Origin: Mycolicibacterium alvei
GTDB lineage: Bacteria > Actinomycetota > Actinomycetes > Mycobacteriales > Mycobacteriaceae
Length of the DNA: 64,000 nt
Assembly: GCF_010727325.1 (NCBI RefSeq)
Contig: NZ_AP022565.1
Span: 3,348,001 to 3,412,000 of the forward strand
Reading direction: 5' to 3'
Every line of letters starts with the position of its first letter. The stretch's first letter is position 1. Below the pieces are notes generated by a model. The model did no database searches. It saw only the letters and a list, made by a program, of their open reading frames with translations, and was not told the origin of the DNA. This document shows, piece by piece, positions 37,304-47,660 of the stretch. The translations under genes were made by a program, and so were the position numbers.

Positions 37304-40300
37304 TTGGATGTGCCGCTCACGCGGCGGGAAGCTGACCCGCCACTGGCGCGGCGCTGGCTGTGGGTCGTCGCCGTCGCGACACTGCTCCTGACTTTCGCCC
37401 AGTCGCCCGGAGAGATATCACCCGATACCAAACTGGACCTCACCGCCAATCCGCTGAGGTTTCTGGCTCGCGCCTTCAATCTGTGGAACAGCGACCTACC
37501 GTTCGGGCAGGCACAGAACCAGGCCTACGGCTACCTGTTTCCCCACGGCGCGTTCTTCCTGGCCGGCGATCTGCTGGGGATCCCCGGCTGGGTCACCCAG
37601 CGGCTGTGGTGGGCCCTGCTGCTGACCGTGGGCTTCTGGGGTTTCATACGGGTCGCCGAGGCCTTGAACGACGGGCGGGGCATCGGCAGCACCAGTTCGC
37701 GTGTCCTCGGTGCGCTCGCGTTCACCCTGTCGCCGCGTGTACTGACCACCCTCGGTGCGATCTCGTCCGAGACGCTGCCGATCATGCTGGCACCGTGGGT
37801 GCTGTTGCCGGTCATCCTGGCGTTTCGCGGAGCCGCGCCGGCGGCGACATCCTGTCAAGGCGACCGGAACCTGCGGCTGATGGCTGCCCGGTCCGCGGGC
37901 GCTGTGGCGTTGATGGGCGCGGTCAACGCGGTCGCGACACTGACCGGTTGCCTGGCCGCGATCATCTGGTGGGCCTGCCACCGGCCGAACAAGCTGTGGT
38001 GGCGATTCACCGCGTGGTGGTTCGGCTGCACGGCACTGGCCATCGCCTGGTGGGTCGTGGCCCTGGTGATGCTGGGTCGGATCAGCCCGCCTTTTCTGGA
38101 CTTCATCGAATCCTCGGGCGTCACCACACAGTGGATGTCGCTGACCGAGATGCTGCGCGGCACCCACACCTGGACCCCGTTCGTCGCCTCCTCCGCCACC
38201 GCGGCGGCATCACTGGTGACAAGCACCGTCGCGGTGCTGGCGACCACCTTGGTGGCGGCGGCCGGATTGGCCGGGCTGGCGCTGCGTTCGATGCCGGCGC
38301 GGGGCCGCCTGATCACCATGCTGTTGATCGGTGTGGTGCTGCTCGGCCTGGGCTATTCCGGGGGGCTGGGCTCCCCGGTGGCGACGGCCGTCCAGGATTT
38401 CCTGGACGGAACGGGCACGCCGCTGCGCAACCTGGCCAAGCTCGATCCGGTGCTGCGACTTCCGCTGGCGCTGGGTCTGGCTCATCTGTTGGGTCGGATC
38501 TCACTGCCGGGCAGCGTGCCCCGGCCGGTGTGGTTGCGGGCCTTCGCCCGGCCCGAATACGACAAGCGCGTCGCGGTGGCGATCGTGGTGCTCGCCGCGC
38601 TGGCCGCCGGTACGTCGCTGGCCTGGACCGGCCGGATCGCCCCCGCCGGAACATTCACCGCGATCCCGCAGTACTGGCACGACACCGCGGACTGGCTCGA
38701 CGAACACAACACCGACCGGGGCCGGGTCCTGGTCGCGCCCGGTGCCCCGTTCGCCACCCAGACCTGGGGCAACAGTCACGACGAGCCGTTGCAGGTACTG
38801 GGATCGAGCCCGTGGGGCGTGCGGGATTCGATCCCGCTGACGCCGCCGGAGACGATCCGTGCGCTGGATTCGGTGCAGCGGTTGTTCGCCGCCGGCCGCC
38901 CTTCCGCAGGGCTGGCCGATACCCTTGCCCGGCAAGGTATTTCGTATGTCGTCCTGCGCAACGACCTGGACCCCGACGTGTCCCGGTCAGCCCGTCCCGT
39001 GCTGGTACACCGCGCGATAGAGGGGTCCCCCGGACTGTCCAAGGTGGCCGAGTTCGGTGACGAGGCGGGGCCGGGGACATTGGAAGGCTTCGTCGCCGAC
39101 AGCGGCCTGCGTCCGCACTACCCTTCCGTCGAGATCTACCGGGTGGATACCGGCGGGACCAACCCGGCCGCACCGTATCTGGTCGACACCGACGCGATGA
39201 CCCGGGTGGCCGGCGCACCCGAGGCGCTGCTGCGACTCGACGAACGCCGCCGCCTCGCCGGCCTGCCCCCGCTGGGCCCGATGTTGCTGACCACCGACGC
39301 CGAGCGCGCCGGCCTGCCCGTGCAACCGGACGGATCCGCCGGGGTGATCGTTACCGACACCCCGACCGCCCGCGAGATCGACTACGGCCGAGTCGACGAC
39401 CACGCCTCGGCAATCCGCACCCCCGACGACGCCCGCCACACCCACAACCGTGTCCCGGACTACCCGGCGGGCGGGGCCACGCCGGTCTACGGCAAATGGG
39501 ATGGCGGACGGGTATCGGTATCGAGTTCGGCGGCGGACTCCACCGCCCTGCCCAATGTCGCACCGGCCACCGGGCCCGCCGCGGCGATCGACGGCGACGG
39601 TTCGACGTCATGGGTGTCCAACGCCCTGCAGGCCGCAGTCGGCCAGTGGCTGCAGGTCGATTTCGATCACCCGGTCACCAACGCCACGCTGACCATCACG
39701 CCCAGTGCGACGGCGGTCGGTGCCCAGGTGCGGCGCATCGAGGTGGCCACCGCGACCGGTACCAGCAGCCTGCGCTTCGACACCGCAGGTCAGCAGTTGA
39801 CCATCCCGCTGCCGGTCGGCGAGACCCCGTGGGTGCGGGTCACCGCGGCCGCCACCAACGACGGTTCGGCCGGTGTGCAGTTCGGCATCACCGATCTGTC
39901 CGTGACCCAGTACGACGCATCGGGATTCGCCCATCCCATCAACCTGCGGCACACCGTAGAGGTACCGGCGCCGCCAGCGGATTCGACTGTCGCGCAATGG
40001 GATCTGGGAACCGAACTACTGGGCAGGCCCGGGTGCGCCGACAGTCCGGTCGGGATCCGGTGCGCGGCAGCGCTGGCACTGGCCTCCGAGGAGCAGGTCA
40101 ACCTGAGCCGCACGCTGACGGTGCCGAGGGCCACCGATGTCGAGCCGACGGTGTGGATCCGGTCCCGTCAGGGGCCCAAACTCGCCGATCTGGTCGCCCA
40201 ACCCGGGACCACCCGCGCCTCCGGTGACGCCGACCCGATCGACGTACTCGGGTCGTCCTATGCCGCCACCGACGGTGACCCGCGCACCTCGTGGACCGCG

Positions 40301-41563
40301 CCGCAACGCGTTGTCCAGTTCAAGGCGCCGCCCACGCTGACGCTGAAACTGCCCGCACCGGCCGAAGTCGGCGCGCTGCGCATCGATCCCGGCGCCAGCC
40401 AACCGCCCGCGCACCCGACGCTGGTCGCGATCGACCTGGGCGACGGTCCACAGATGCACGAACTCCCCGACAACGGCGGAGCCCAGACCGCACAGCTCAA
40501 ACCGCGGGTCACCGATACCATCACCGTTTCGCTGCTGGACTGGAACGACATCATCGACCGCACCTCGCTGGGCTTCGACCAACTCAAGCCGCCCGGACTG
40601 GCCGAACTGACCGTCCTCGACGTCCACGGCAAGCCCGTCGCGGCCGCCGACTCCTCCGCCAATCGCAAACGGGCAGTGTCACTTCCGTGCGGGCAGGGTC
40701 CCATCATCGGCGTGGCCGGGCAGTTCATCCAGACCTCGGTGCGCACCACCGTGGGGGCACTGCTCGACGGCGACCCGATTCCGGCCCGGACCTGCCGGAC
40801 CGGTCCGATCACCCTGCCTGCCGGCCAACAGGAACTCCTGGTCAGCCCCGGTGCCGCGTTCGTCGTCGACGGTGTCGTGCTCAACACGCCGACGGCCTCC
40901 CAACTACGCACGGCCACAACAACTTCCGTCGACGCCCCGGTGTGGTCACCGGACCTCAGGCAGGTGGACGTGCCGCCGTCAGACAAGGCACGCGTCCTCG
41001 TGGTGCCCGAAAGCGTGAGCCCGGGATGGATCGCACGAACTGCCGATGGCGCCGCCCTGACAGCGGTGAAGGCCAACGGTTGGCAGCAGGGCTGGGTGAT
41101 CCCGGCCGGCAAGGACGGGCCGGTGACGCTGTCCTTCCCGTCGAACCGTCCCTACCGGTTCGGTTTGATCGGCGGGCTCTCGCTGCTGCCGATACTGGCT
41201 CTGCTGGCGCTGTGGCCGGCCCGGCGCCGCAGCCCGGATCTCGATCCGGTGCGGCCATGGCAACCCTCCCCCAACCTGATCGCCGCCGCGGTACTCGCGA
41301 CGGGGACCGCGATCGCCGGTCTGCCGGGACTGCTGGTCGCCGGGGCCACGTTGGGCGTGCGCTACCTACTGCGTGACCGCCACGGTTGGCAGGAACGGCT
41401 GACCGTGGCGGTGGCCGCGGGCGGGCTCACGTTGGCCGGCGCAACGCTGAGTCAGTACCCCTGGCGCTCGGTCGACGGTTATGTCGGGCACTCGCCGTGG
41501 GTGCAGTTGCTCGCGTTGCTGTCGGTCACCGTCGTAGCGGCCTCCACGGTCAACCGGCCGTGA
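37304..41563 (+). CDS. aftD: Alpha-(1->3)-arabinofuranosyltransferase AftD
   Basis: 1419 residues (M. tuberculosis AftD ~1400). The N-terminal ~430 residues hold about 11-12 transmembrane helices of a GT-C fold (DUF3367), with the acidic loop [10 protein letters not shown] after the first helix. The large periplasmic part contains at least two discoidin/F5-8C-like modules, each with a GD..TSW signature (~residues 759 and 987). A last pair of membrane helices plus basic RRR cap ends the protein (~1285-1419). AftD adds branching arabinofuranose from decaprenyl-phosphoryl-arabinose to arabinogalactan and lipoarabinomannan. The TTG start follows the DUF2613 stop by one base. Convergent with the R2lox gene, with a 14-bp overlap. 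Confidence 0.93.
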   Translation: MDVPLTRREADPPLARRWLWVVAVATLLLTFAQSPGEISPDTKLDLTANPLRFLARAFNLWNSDLPFGQAQNQAYGYLFPHGAFFLAGDLLGIPGWVTQRLWWALLLTVGFWGFIRVAEALNDGRGIGSTSSRVLGALAFTLSPRVLTTLGAISSETLPIMLAPWVLLPVILAFRGAAPAATSCQGDRNLRLMAARSAGAVALMGAVNAVATLTGCLAAIIWWACHRPNKLWWRFTAWWFGCTALAIAWWVVALVMLGRISPPFLDFIESSGVTTQWMSLTEMLRGTHTWTPFVASSATAAASLVTSTVAVLATTLVAAAGLAGLALRSMPARGRLITMLLIGVVLLGLGYSGGLGSPVATAVQDFLDGTGTPLRNLAKLDPVLRLPLALGLAHLLGRISLPGSVPRPVWLRAFARPEYDKRVAVAIVVLAALAAGTSLAWTGRIAPAGTFTAIPQYWHDTADWLDEHNTDRGRVLVAPGAPFATQTWGNSHDEPLQVLGSSPWGVRDSIPLTPPETIRALDSVQRLFAAGRPSAGLADTLARQGISYVVLRNDLDPDVSRSARPVLVHRAIEGSPGLSKVAEFGDEAGPGTLEGFVADSGLRPHYPSVEIYRVDTGGTNPAAPYLVDTDAMTRVAGAPEALLRLDERRRLAGLPPLGPMLLTTDAERAGLPVQPDGSAGVIVTDTPTAREIDYGRVDDHASAIRTPDDARHTHNRVPDYPAGGATPVYGKWDGGRVSVSSSAADSTALPNVAPATGPAAAIDGDGSTSWVSNALQAAVGQWLQVDFDHPVTNATLTITPSATAVGAQVRRIEVATATGTSSLRFDTAGQQLTIPLPVGETPWVRVTAAATNDGSAGVQFGITDLSVTQYDASGFAHPINLRHTVEVPAPPADSTVAQWDLGTELLGRPGCADSPVGIRCAAALALASEEQVNLSRTLTVPRATDVEPTVWIRSRQGPKLADLVAQPGTTRASGDADPIDVLGSSYAATDGDPRTSWTAPQRVVQFKAPPTLTLKLPAPAEVGALRIDPGASQPPAHPTLVAIDLGDGPQMHELPDNGGAQTAQLKPRVTDTITVSLLDWNDIIDRTSLGFDQLKPPGLAELTVLDVHGKPVAAADSSANRKRAVSLPCGQGPIIGVAGQFIQTSVRTTVGALLDGDPIPARTCRTGPITLPAGQQELLVSPGAAFVVDGVVLNTPTASQLRTATTTSVDAPVWSPDLRQVDVPPSDKARVLVVPESVSPGWIARTADGAALTAVKANGWQQGWVIPAGKDGPVTLSFPSNRPYRFGLIGGLSLLPILALLALWPARRRSPDLDPVRPWQPSPNLIAAAVLATGTAIAGLPGLLVAGATLGVRYLLRDRHGWQERLTVAVAAGGLTLAGATLSQYPWRSVDGYVGHSPWVQLLALLSVTVVAASTVNRP

Positions 41564-42491
41564 CCAACGCCCGCGCATCCTCGTCGGCGAACGTGTCCTC
41601 CAACTGCAGCGGCGAGTAGTCGAGATCGATCTCGGCCAGCGGACGGCCGCGGGCACTGCTGATCGTGCCGAATCGGCGCATCCCCTTGTCTGCCGAGTAC
41701 TGCATGAACTCGTCCACCTGAAGACCGAACGGGATGTCGGGCGTGTACAGGGCAAACCCCTCCTCGGTGAGGCGTAGTGCCAGCGGGATGAGCTCGTTCA
41801 TCCGGGTTTCGAACACCGCCCAGTTGGCGTCATCTGCGGCGACGTGCCTGCGGCAGGTGAAGGTGCCCCACGCCATGTGCCTGCGCTCGTCGTCACCGAT
41901 TCGACGGACCAGCTCCTGCATGCCCGGAAGAATGCCCCGCCCCACACAGATGCGGTGCCAGGCGAAGTACCCGGTAAGCGCCAGCATGCCCTCGACCACG
42001 TGGTTGTACACCACCGACGCACGCACCTGCGCGGCCGGCGAGGGGTCGACGAGCAGCTTCTCCAACGACTCCGGTAGCTCCTCGTAGAAGATCTGGCGGT
42101 AGGCCGGCAGATCGTCGAAATAGCCGTGCAGATCCTCGGTGACACCGACCGCGTCCAGCCACATCCGGAACACCTGGGTGTGCTTGGCCTCCTCGAATGC
42201 GAACTGCGTCAGATACATCTCGTCACCGAGGCGGCCCTCGGCGGCCATCGCGCTCATGAACGGCTGGATGTCGTTGGTGACGGCCTCCTCGCCGGCGATG
42301 AACTGCGCACACAGCCGGGTGGCGTACTCACGTTCCCGGTCGGTCAACGACTCCCAGTCCTCCCGATCCCGGGAGAAGTCGATGTCGGCCGGATTCCAGA
42401 ACTTCGCATTACCCCCGGCAAAGAGCTTCAGCGGCAAGCTGTCCCAATTGAGACCGCCCGCCGCAAGCGAACCGAAATGTGTCCTGGTCAT
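41550..42491 (-). CDS. R2-like ligand-binding oxidase (R2lox, NrdB-like, Rv0233 homologue)
   Basis: 313 residues. All Mn/Fe ligands are present at the same numbers as the characterised M. tuberculosis protein: Glu68, Glu101, His104, Glu167, Glu202, His205. Val71 and Tyr162, which form the redox-generated ether cross-link, are also present. This separates it from a true ribonucleotide reductase R2, which needs a radical Tyr and an R1 partner; none is nearby. R2lox binds a long-chain fatty acid and performs two-electron oxidations; its physiological substrate is unknown. ATG 42491 with GGAGG just upstream; 14 bp after a TetR gene on the same strand, so probably one operon. Confidence 0.92.
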   Translation of the reverse strand: MTRTHFGSLAAGGLNWDSLPLKLFAGGNAKFWNPADIDFSRDREDWESLTDREREYATRLCAQFIAGEEAVTNDIQPFMSAMAAEGRLGDEMYLTQFAFEEAKHTQVFRMWLDAVGVTEDLHGYFDDLPAYRQIFYEELPESLEKLLVDPSPAAQVRASVVYNHVVEGMLALTGYFAWHRICVGRGILPGMQELVRRIGDDERRHMAWGTFTCRRHVAADDANWAVFETRMNELIPLALRLTEEGFALYTPDIPFGLQVDEFMQYSADKGMRRFGTISSARGRPLAEIDLDYSPLQLEDTFADEDARALVTAG

Positions 42492-42505
42492 GGAAATTGG
42501 CCTCC

Positions 42506-43186
42506 TCAGATGTGATGGGCTGTTTCGGTGGACGCCGGGAAATTGGGTACCGCGAATGCGGCCTTCAATACTCCGACGAGTCTGCGTACTGCGAGTGCCG
42601 GCTGCTCAGGGCTGGGCTCGTCCAGACCCAGGACCGGGTCCATGCCGCGCACATACGGCGCGAGCGCCAGGTGCGGGAAGATCATCAGCAACAGGGACAG
42701 CAACGCATCGACGTCGGAGTCGGGTCTCAGGTCTCCGCGGGCCTGCGCATCGCGCACCAGGGGCCGGAGCACCTCGAGGTAGTGGCGGTGGACCACGGTG
42801 CGCACACTGACCCGGGCGTCGACGTCGACCTCGAAACTGGCCGCGGCGTGCAGCGCCCGTTCCCTGGGGTGATCGGCGAAGTAGGCCACCCAGTCGTCGA
42901 GCAGGACCGGGAGGAAATCGAAGAACGGGCGGCTGGGATCGAGCTCGCGGATCCGGCCTTCCATATACGACCGCACCCGTTGGCTGGCCACATCGGCGAT
43001 GAAGGCATACAGGTCGCGCTTGTCCGCAAAGTATTGGAACAAGCTACCTTTCGCGACGCCGGCCTTACGCGCGATCACATTGAGGCTGCCGCGGGAGTAT
43101 CCGTGCGCCCCGAACTCCGCCTCGGCGGCCGCGATCACCGCGGCCCGACGAGCGGGATCCACACGTGCCCAGGTGACCGTTGGCAT
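42506..43186 (-). CDS. TetR regulator of the R2lox operon (Rv0232-like)
   Basis: 226 residues. The HTH ([27 protein letters not shown]) is a clear TetR domain and the C-terminal domain is all-helical. First gene of a two-gene operon with R2lox, with a perfect palindrome 18 bp before its start, so autoregulation is very likely. Rv0232-Rv0233 have the same order. Confidence 0.88.
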   Translation of the reverse strand: MPTVTWARVDPARRAAVIAAAEAEFGAHGYSRGSLNVIARKAGVAKGSLFQYFADKRDLYAFIADVASQRVRSYMEGRIRELDPSRPFFDFLPVLLDDWVAYFADHPRERALHAAASFEVDVDARVSVRTVVHRHYLEVLRPLVRDAQARGDLRPDSDVDALLSLLLMIFPHLALAPYVRGMDPVLGLDEPSPEQPALAVRRLVGVLKAAFAVPNFPASTETAHHI

Positions 43187-43203
43187 CTGCGCCTCCAGAT
43201 TGG

Positions 43204-43218
43204 ATGACCACTGGTCAT
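43204..43218. promoter_or_regulatory. TetR operator candidate upstream of tetR-R2lox
   Basis: ATGACCACTGGTCAT is a perfect 7-1-7 palindrome, the size and TGACCA/TGGTCA style of TetR operators, 18 bp upstream of the tetR start. Probably the autoregulatory site. Confidence 0.65.
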
Positions 43219-43240
43219 ATTACTGTGATGACGCTCACAG

Positions 43241-44827
43241 TCAAGGAGTTTTCACGGCGATCAGATGGTGCGAAACCGGGTCGCTCTCGACCCACCGTTT
43301 CACCGACTGCTCGATGAGCAGGTCATTACCGGTGAGGCGGGTGCGGTGCTGTCGCACATGCTCGTCCCAGGACCCCACCACGAACGCCTCGACGAAAACC
43401 GCGTCACGCTCGACACTTCGGAACAACTGCCACTGCGTGGCCCCGGTGCGCTGCCGAGACCGACCGAGCACAGCCATGGCAGCGAAGAATTCGGCCTCGT
43501 GTTCGGGTGGCACCCGGTAGGAGATCAACACCAGCACGGGACCATCGGGCGGTGCCGGCTCGAACACCAGCGCCGGTTCGGGCCAGTGCGCGGACGGCGT
43601 CAGGTCGAGATCGCCGGTGCGCGCGTGCAACGGCCACCACCAGGCCGAGACCGCGCACAGCCCCAACAGCCCGGCGCTGACGAGCAGTGCCGTGACGGTG
43701 CTCGCCGCGCCCGCGGCCAGGCCCCACACGAGCGAACCGATCGCCTGCCCACCCATGAAGGTCAGCTGGTACACCGACAACCCGCGAGCCCGCACCCAGG
43801 CGGGCAGGCTCAACTGCATCGAGGCGTTGAGCGTGGACAGCGCCAACAGCCAGGAGGTACCACCCACCACCAGCGCCGCCAGCACCACGCCGAAGTTGTC
43901 GACCAGCGCCAGAACCACAGTGGCCCCGGCGAATCCGAATGCCGCGACGATCAGCAGGGCGTTCATACCGAACGCGAACTGGAGCCGGCCCAGGACGAGG
44001 GCACCGAGCACCGCCCCCACCCCCAGTGCACCCAACAGCAGCCCGTACCCGGTTGACGACAACCCCAGCTGACGCTGGGCGACGACCGGCAGCAGACCCC
44101 ACAGCGCGCTGCCCGGCGCGATGAACAACACCGTCCGTAACAGGATCCGCCGGACGATCGGCGAACTGCGGATGAAGCGGCCTCCGGCGCTCAGCGCGGC
44201 CAACGGTCGCTCGGCGGGCAGCAGCTGCTCGGTCGCGGGGCGGCGCCACAGCAGCAGCACCACGACGATGCCGGCGAACGAGACCGCATTGAGCGCGAAC
44301 ACCAGCGTCGGACCGGACAGGGAAACCAGTGCTCCGGCGATCGCCGGGCCGATCGCCCTGGCGCCGTTCACGCTCATGCTGCCCAATGCGGCAGCAGCCG
44401 GAATCTGTTCGCGTGGAACAAGATCAGGTTGGATAGCCTGCCAGGCCGGGGCGGTCAGCGCCTGTCCACAGCCGATCAGGAACAGCAGGGTCAGCAATAC
44501 CGTCGGCGTGGCCAGACCGGCACCGGTCAGCGTCGCCAGCGCAGCCACGCCGGCCGCCATCGCACCCTGGGTGGCCAGCAGCAGCCTGCGCCGGTCGACC
44601 AGATCAGCGAGTACGCCCGACGGCAGAGCCAGCAACATGACCGGCAAAGTCGTGGCGGTCTGCACCAACGGAACCAGCACCGGGGCGCGCGGATCCCCGA
44701 CCAGCATCCACTGCGCCCCCACCGTCTGCATCCAGGTACCGAGGTTTGAGACGAACTGCGCAACCCACAGCGCCCGGTAGATCGGCGACGCCAACGGTGC
44801 CCACGTCGACGTTGCGGTGACGGCCAT
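43241..44827 (-). CDS. MFS exporter with C-terminal monooxygenase-like (ABM-type) domain
   Basis: 528 residues from ATG 44827; ATGs at 44833/44836 are equally possible. The first ~410 residues form an MFS_3-type (EntS-like) transporter with about 12 helices, including the inter-helix motif ADLVDRRRLLL after helix 3. The last ~105 residues are soluble: PVLVLISYRVPPEHEAEF, then a helix and AVFVEAFVVGSWDEHVRQH. This resembles the ferredoxin-like antibiotic-biosynthesis-monooxygenase fold. Such transporter-plus-ABM fusions occur in actinobacteria and proteobacteria; the role of the tail is unknown. Its 5' end faces a divergent GNAT gene 40 bp away. Confidence 0.85.
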   Translation of the reverse strand: MAVTATSTWAPLASPIYRALWVAQFVSNLGTWMQTVGAQWMLVGDPRAPVLVPLVQTATTLPVMLLALPSGVLADLVDRRRLLLATQGAMAAGVAALATLTGAGLATPTVLLTLLFLIGCGQALTAPAWQAIQPDLVPREQIPAAAALGSMSVNGARAIGPAIAGALVSLSGPTLVFALNAVSFAGIVVVLLLWRRPATEQLLPAERPLAALSAGGRFIRSSPIVRRILLRTVLFIAPGSALWGLLPVVAQRQLGLSSTGYGLLLGALGVGAVLGALVLGRLQFAFGMNALLIVAAFGFAGATVVLALVDNFGVVLAALVVGGTSWLLALSTLNASMQLSLPAWVRARGLSVYQLTFMGGQAIGSLVWGLAAGAASTVTALLVSAGLLGLCAVSAWWWPLHARTGDLDLTPSAHWPEPALVFEPAPPDGPVLVLISYRVPPEHEAEFFAAMAVLGRSRQRTGATQWQLFRSVERDAVFVEAFVVGSWDEHVRQHRTRLTGNDLLIEQSVKRWVESDPVSHHLIAVKTP

Positions 44828-44867
44828 CCTCATCATCGTGCCAGTGCCGCTGGGGCATAGTGAGGAC

Positions 44868-45188
44868 ATGGCTGAAGTCCGCAACATTCCCGAAGCGCAC
44901 CATTACGAGATCACCGTCGACGGTGTGCACGCCGGCATTGCGGCGTATATCAACTCCGGCGACCAGCGCATCTTCCATCACACCGAGATCGACGAGGAGT
45001 TCGGCGGCCGCGGCCTGGCCGGCGAATTGGTAGCCGAGGCGCTCACCGACACCCGGGAGTCCGGCAAGCGCATCGTCCCGGTCTGCTCATTCGTCGCCCG
45101 GTATGTGCAGAAGCACCACGACTTCGACGACGCCCTCGACCCGGCCACCCCGGAGGTGCAGGCCCTGGTCGAGGCCGCCGCGGGGTAA
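44868..45188 (+). CDS. GNAT-type N-acetyltransferase (YjdJ-like, small)
   Basis: 106 residues. A minimal GNAT fold of the YjdJ type: strand ITVDGVHAGIAAY, acidic TEIDEEFGGRGLAGELVAEAL with the acetyl-CoA-binding RGLAGEL, and VPVCSFVARYVQKH. ATG 44868 with only a short TGAGG 2 nt upstream, so it may be translated from a near-leaderless mRNA. Acceptor unknown. Confidence 0.82.
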   Translation: MAEVRNIPEAHHYEITVDGVHAGIAAYINSGDQRIFHHTEIDEEFGGRGLAGELVAEALTDTRESGKRIVPVCSFVARYVQKHHDFDDALDPATPEVQALVEAAAG

Positions 45189-45204
45189 AAAGCCAAACCT
45201 CGCG

Positions 45205-45285
45205 CTACACCTTGGTGGCGGTCACCAGGAGGGCCGGCATCGAAATCCGTGGCACCGCAACGGTACTGCCCGGGACTGGACGTAA
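45205..45285 (-). pseudogene. Possible C-terminal remnant of a SAM methyltransferase
   Basis: On the minus strand a frame ending at 45205 reads VPGSTVAVPRISMPALLVTA followed by TKV and stop. This resembles the closing strand of class I methyltransferases. No methyltransferase core precedes it: the frame runs antisense into the php gene. Probably a leftover of a deleted gene, but the similarity is by eye only. Confidence 0.25.
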
Positions 45286-45324
45286 CCGCCACACACAACC
45301 GACTGATCCGCCTAGCATCGGGGC

Positions 45325-46299
45325 GTGCCGACTGTGAACACCGCGCGTGGCGCGATCGATACCGCTGAACTCGGGACGACGCTCATGCACGAGCACGTCT
45401 TCCTCATGACGAGCGAGGTCACGCAGAACTATCCGGACGACTGGGGCAGCGAAGCGGACCGTGAGGCCGACGCGATCACCCGACTGAACAACCTCAAGGC
45501 CCACGGGGTGGACTCCATCGTCGACCTCACCGTGATCGGACTCGGCCGCTACCTGCCCCGCATCGCGCGGATCGCCGCTGCGACCGAGATCAATATCGTC
45601 GTCGCGACCGGTCTGTACACCTACACGGACATCCCGATGACGTTCTGGTTCCGCGGCCCCGGCACCGCGATGGCCGGACCCGAGCCGATGACCGAACTCT
45701 TCGTCCGCGACATCGAGGAGGGGGTGGCCGGAACGGGCATCAAGGCCGCAATCCTCAAGTGCGCCACCGACGAACCCGGCGTCACCCCCGGGGTCGAGCG
45801 GGTCCTGCGGGCCGTGGCCCAGGCGCACCGCCAGACCGGGGTACCGATCTCCACCCATACCCATGCCGCCACCCGCCGTGGCCTGGAGCAGCAGCGCATC
45901 TTCGCAGAGGAGGGCGTCGACCTGTCCCGGGTGGTGATCGGCCACTGCGGTGACACCACCGACATCGGCTACCTCGAGGAGTTGATCGCCAACGGCTCCT
46001 ACATCGGCATGGACCGGTTCGGCGCCGACATGTTCCTCCCCTTCGAGGATCGTGTCGCCACCGTCGCGACACTGTGCGAACGCGGCAACGCCGAGAAGAT
46101 GGTGCTCTCGCACGATGCCTGGTGCTATTTCGACGCGCTGCCCGACGCGGTGACGGCGATCCTGCCCGGCACCGGTTACCTGCACATCCACAACGACGTA
46201 CTCCCCGCGCTGCGGGAGCGCGGCGTCACCGAGGAACAGATCACCACGATGCTGGTCGACAATCCCCGCCGGATCTTCGACCGTCAGGGTGGGTACTGA
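45325..46299 (+). CDS. php: Phosphotriesterase-like lactonase (Rv0230c/Php homologue)
   Basis: 324 residues (Rv0230c, 326). Amidohydrolase barrel with the complete binuclear metal site: HEH (MHEHVF), the carboxylated Lys in AAILKCA, His in STHTHA, His in IGHCGD, and Asp in LSHDAWC. Members hydrolyse lactones (quorum-sensing N-acyl-homoserine lactones and oxo-lactones) and weakly organophosphates. GTG start at 45325; 3 bp separate its stop from the convergent acyltransferase gene. Confidence 0.92.
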   Translation: MPTVNTARGAIDTAELGTTLMHEHVFLMTSEVTQNYPDDWGSEADREADAITRLNNLKAHGVDSIVDLTVIGLGRYLPRIARIAAATEINIVVATGLYTYTDIPMTFWFRGPGTAMAGPEPMTELFVRDIEEGVAGTGIKAAILKCATDEPGVTPGVERVLRAVAQAHRQTGVPISTHTHAATRRGLEQQRIFAEEGVDLSRVVIGHCGDTTDIGYLEELIANGSYIGMDRFGADMFLPFEDRVATVATLCERGNAEKMVLSHDAWCYFDALPDAVTAILPGTGYLHIHNDVLPALRERGVTEEQITTMLVDNPRRIFDRQGGY

Positions 46300-46302
46300 G
46301 CG

Positions 46303-47505
46303 TCAGCGCGCGGCCGGCGCGGGCTCGGGCTCGTCGGTGATCGAACTGTCCAGCGGCGGCACCGGACTCTCGTTCCGGTACTCCCAACGGCGCAACGCCT
46401 CCCGACACGGGGACTCGACCAGCGCGTAGCTCACCGCGGCCAGGGCGAAGCCGAACACCAGCGTCAGTACCAACACCACCAGCATCTGCCCGTTGAACAG
46501 GAACTCCCCGATCATCGGGAACACCATGGCCAACGCCGCCAGGTGCCACACGAACAACCCGTAGGACCAGCGGCCCAGCGTGACCATCACCCGGTTGCCC
46601 AGTATTCGGTGGGCGGTGCCGGGACGATCGAGGACCAGCGGGGCCAGCAGCGCGCCCGCGACGATCGCGCCCATCGCGGTCTTCAGCGTCACCTGGCCGA
46701 CCGAACCGGGCCGCAGACCTTCCAGGCCGGCCAGCGGCGAGGCCGCGATCCCGAACGCCACCGCGGCGATGACCGCCATCAACACCCGGCGCCGGGCCAA
46801 CCGGTGCACCCAGCCGAACGGACTCACGGTGAGTTCAGCCAGCACCATCCCCGCGGCGAACCAGGAGAAGAACGCCGGCGGCCAGTTCCACGGGTTGAGC
46901 CCGGTGGTACCGGAGAACGGGATGCGCACCCACAACAGGCTCAGCGCCGCCAGCGCGATGATCACCCCGATGCGGGCCCGCACCGGCAGCCGCCGCGCCA
47001 GCAGGGCCAGCACCGGCAGCGCCAGATAGAAACTCACCTCCACCGACAGGCTCCACATCTGGGTGAGCCCCGCGATCAGCGTCAGCGGCACGTAGATCTG
47101 CACCAAGGTCAGGTTGGCCAGCCACACCGTCAGATCGGCCTTGGCCTCCGGGAGCAGCAGAATGATCACCACGACGGCCACCACATAGCCGGGCATGATG
47201 CGCACGACGCGGGAACGCAGGTAGTGACCGGTGCGCGGCCGGGGTCGCAGACCTCGGGCAGCGGCGGCATGGCCGCGCCACAGCAGGAACCCCGACAACG
47301 CGAAGAACACCGCGACCGCGAGGTCGAACCGGCCGAAGAACCGGCCGCCCACCCCGGTGGTGTGTCCGGTCTGGAACGCGACGTGGGTGAGCACCACACC
47401 CATGGCAGCGCAGGCGCGCATACCTTCGACAGCCGGCAGGAAGCTACGTGTCCCGCCGACCTGAGATTCCGCTCCGGTTTCCGGGTTCGGTGCTCCGGTG
47501 GCCAC
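46303..47505 (-). CDS. Acyltransferase-3 family integral membrane protein (Rv0228-like)
   Basis: About 400 residues from GTG 47505 (Rv0228, 407); the frame is open to 47736 but would overlap the divergent DUF3068 start, and no good ribosome site was found for any candidate. The N-terminal segment FLPAVEGMRACAAMGVVLTHVAF has the catalytic-type Arg and His of acyltransferase-3 helix 1. About ten membrane helices follow (LWRGHAAAARGLRP... MWSLSVEVSFYLALPV), with a short Pro/Glu-rich C-terminal tail. These enzymes O-acylate sugars or lipids of the envelope. Confidence 0.82.
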   Translation of the reverse strand: MATGAPNPETGAESQVGGTRSFLPAVEGMRACAAMGVVLTHVAFQTGHTTGVGGRFFGRFDLAVAVFFALSGFLLWRGHAAAARGLRPRPRTGHYLRSRVVRIMPGYVVAVVVIILLLPEAKADLTVWLANLTLVQIYVPLTLIAGLTQMWSLSVEVSFYLALPVLALLARRLPVRARIGVIIALAALSLLWVRIPFSGTTGLNPWNWPPAFFSWFAAGMVLAELTVSPFGWVHRLARRRVLMAVIAAVAFGIAASPLAGLEGLRPGSVGQVTLKTAMGAIVAGALLAPLVLDRPGTAHRILGNRVMVTLGRWSYGLFVWHLAALAMVFPMIGEFLFNGQMLVVLVLTLVFGFALAAVSYALVESPCREALRRWEYRNESPVPPLDSSITDEPEPAPAAR

Positions 47506-47660
47506 GGCGACCAGTGTGCCGCCCGGCGGCAACCCCGCCAAACTGCGGGTTAACGCCCCCCGGGGGATGTCACCGGAGTAAGCAATGGCCTTAGATAGTG
47601 CTGTTAGGGTCGAACGGGTTTGCCTCACGACGAGTTGGCCCACACTGAAGGAGGCACGGC

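Noticed and set aside
41550..42491. Ribonucleotide reductase small subunit
   Set aside because: The Val71/Tyr162 pair and ligand pattern are those of R2lox, and no large subunit or NrdI/NrdH is nearby.
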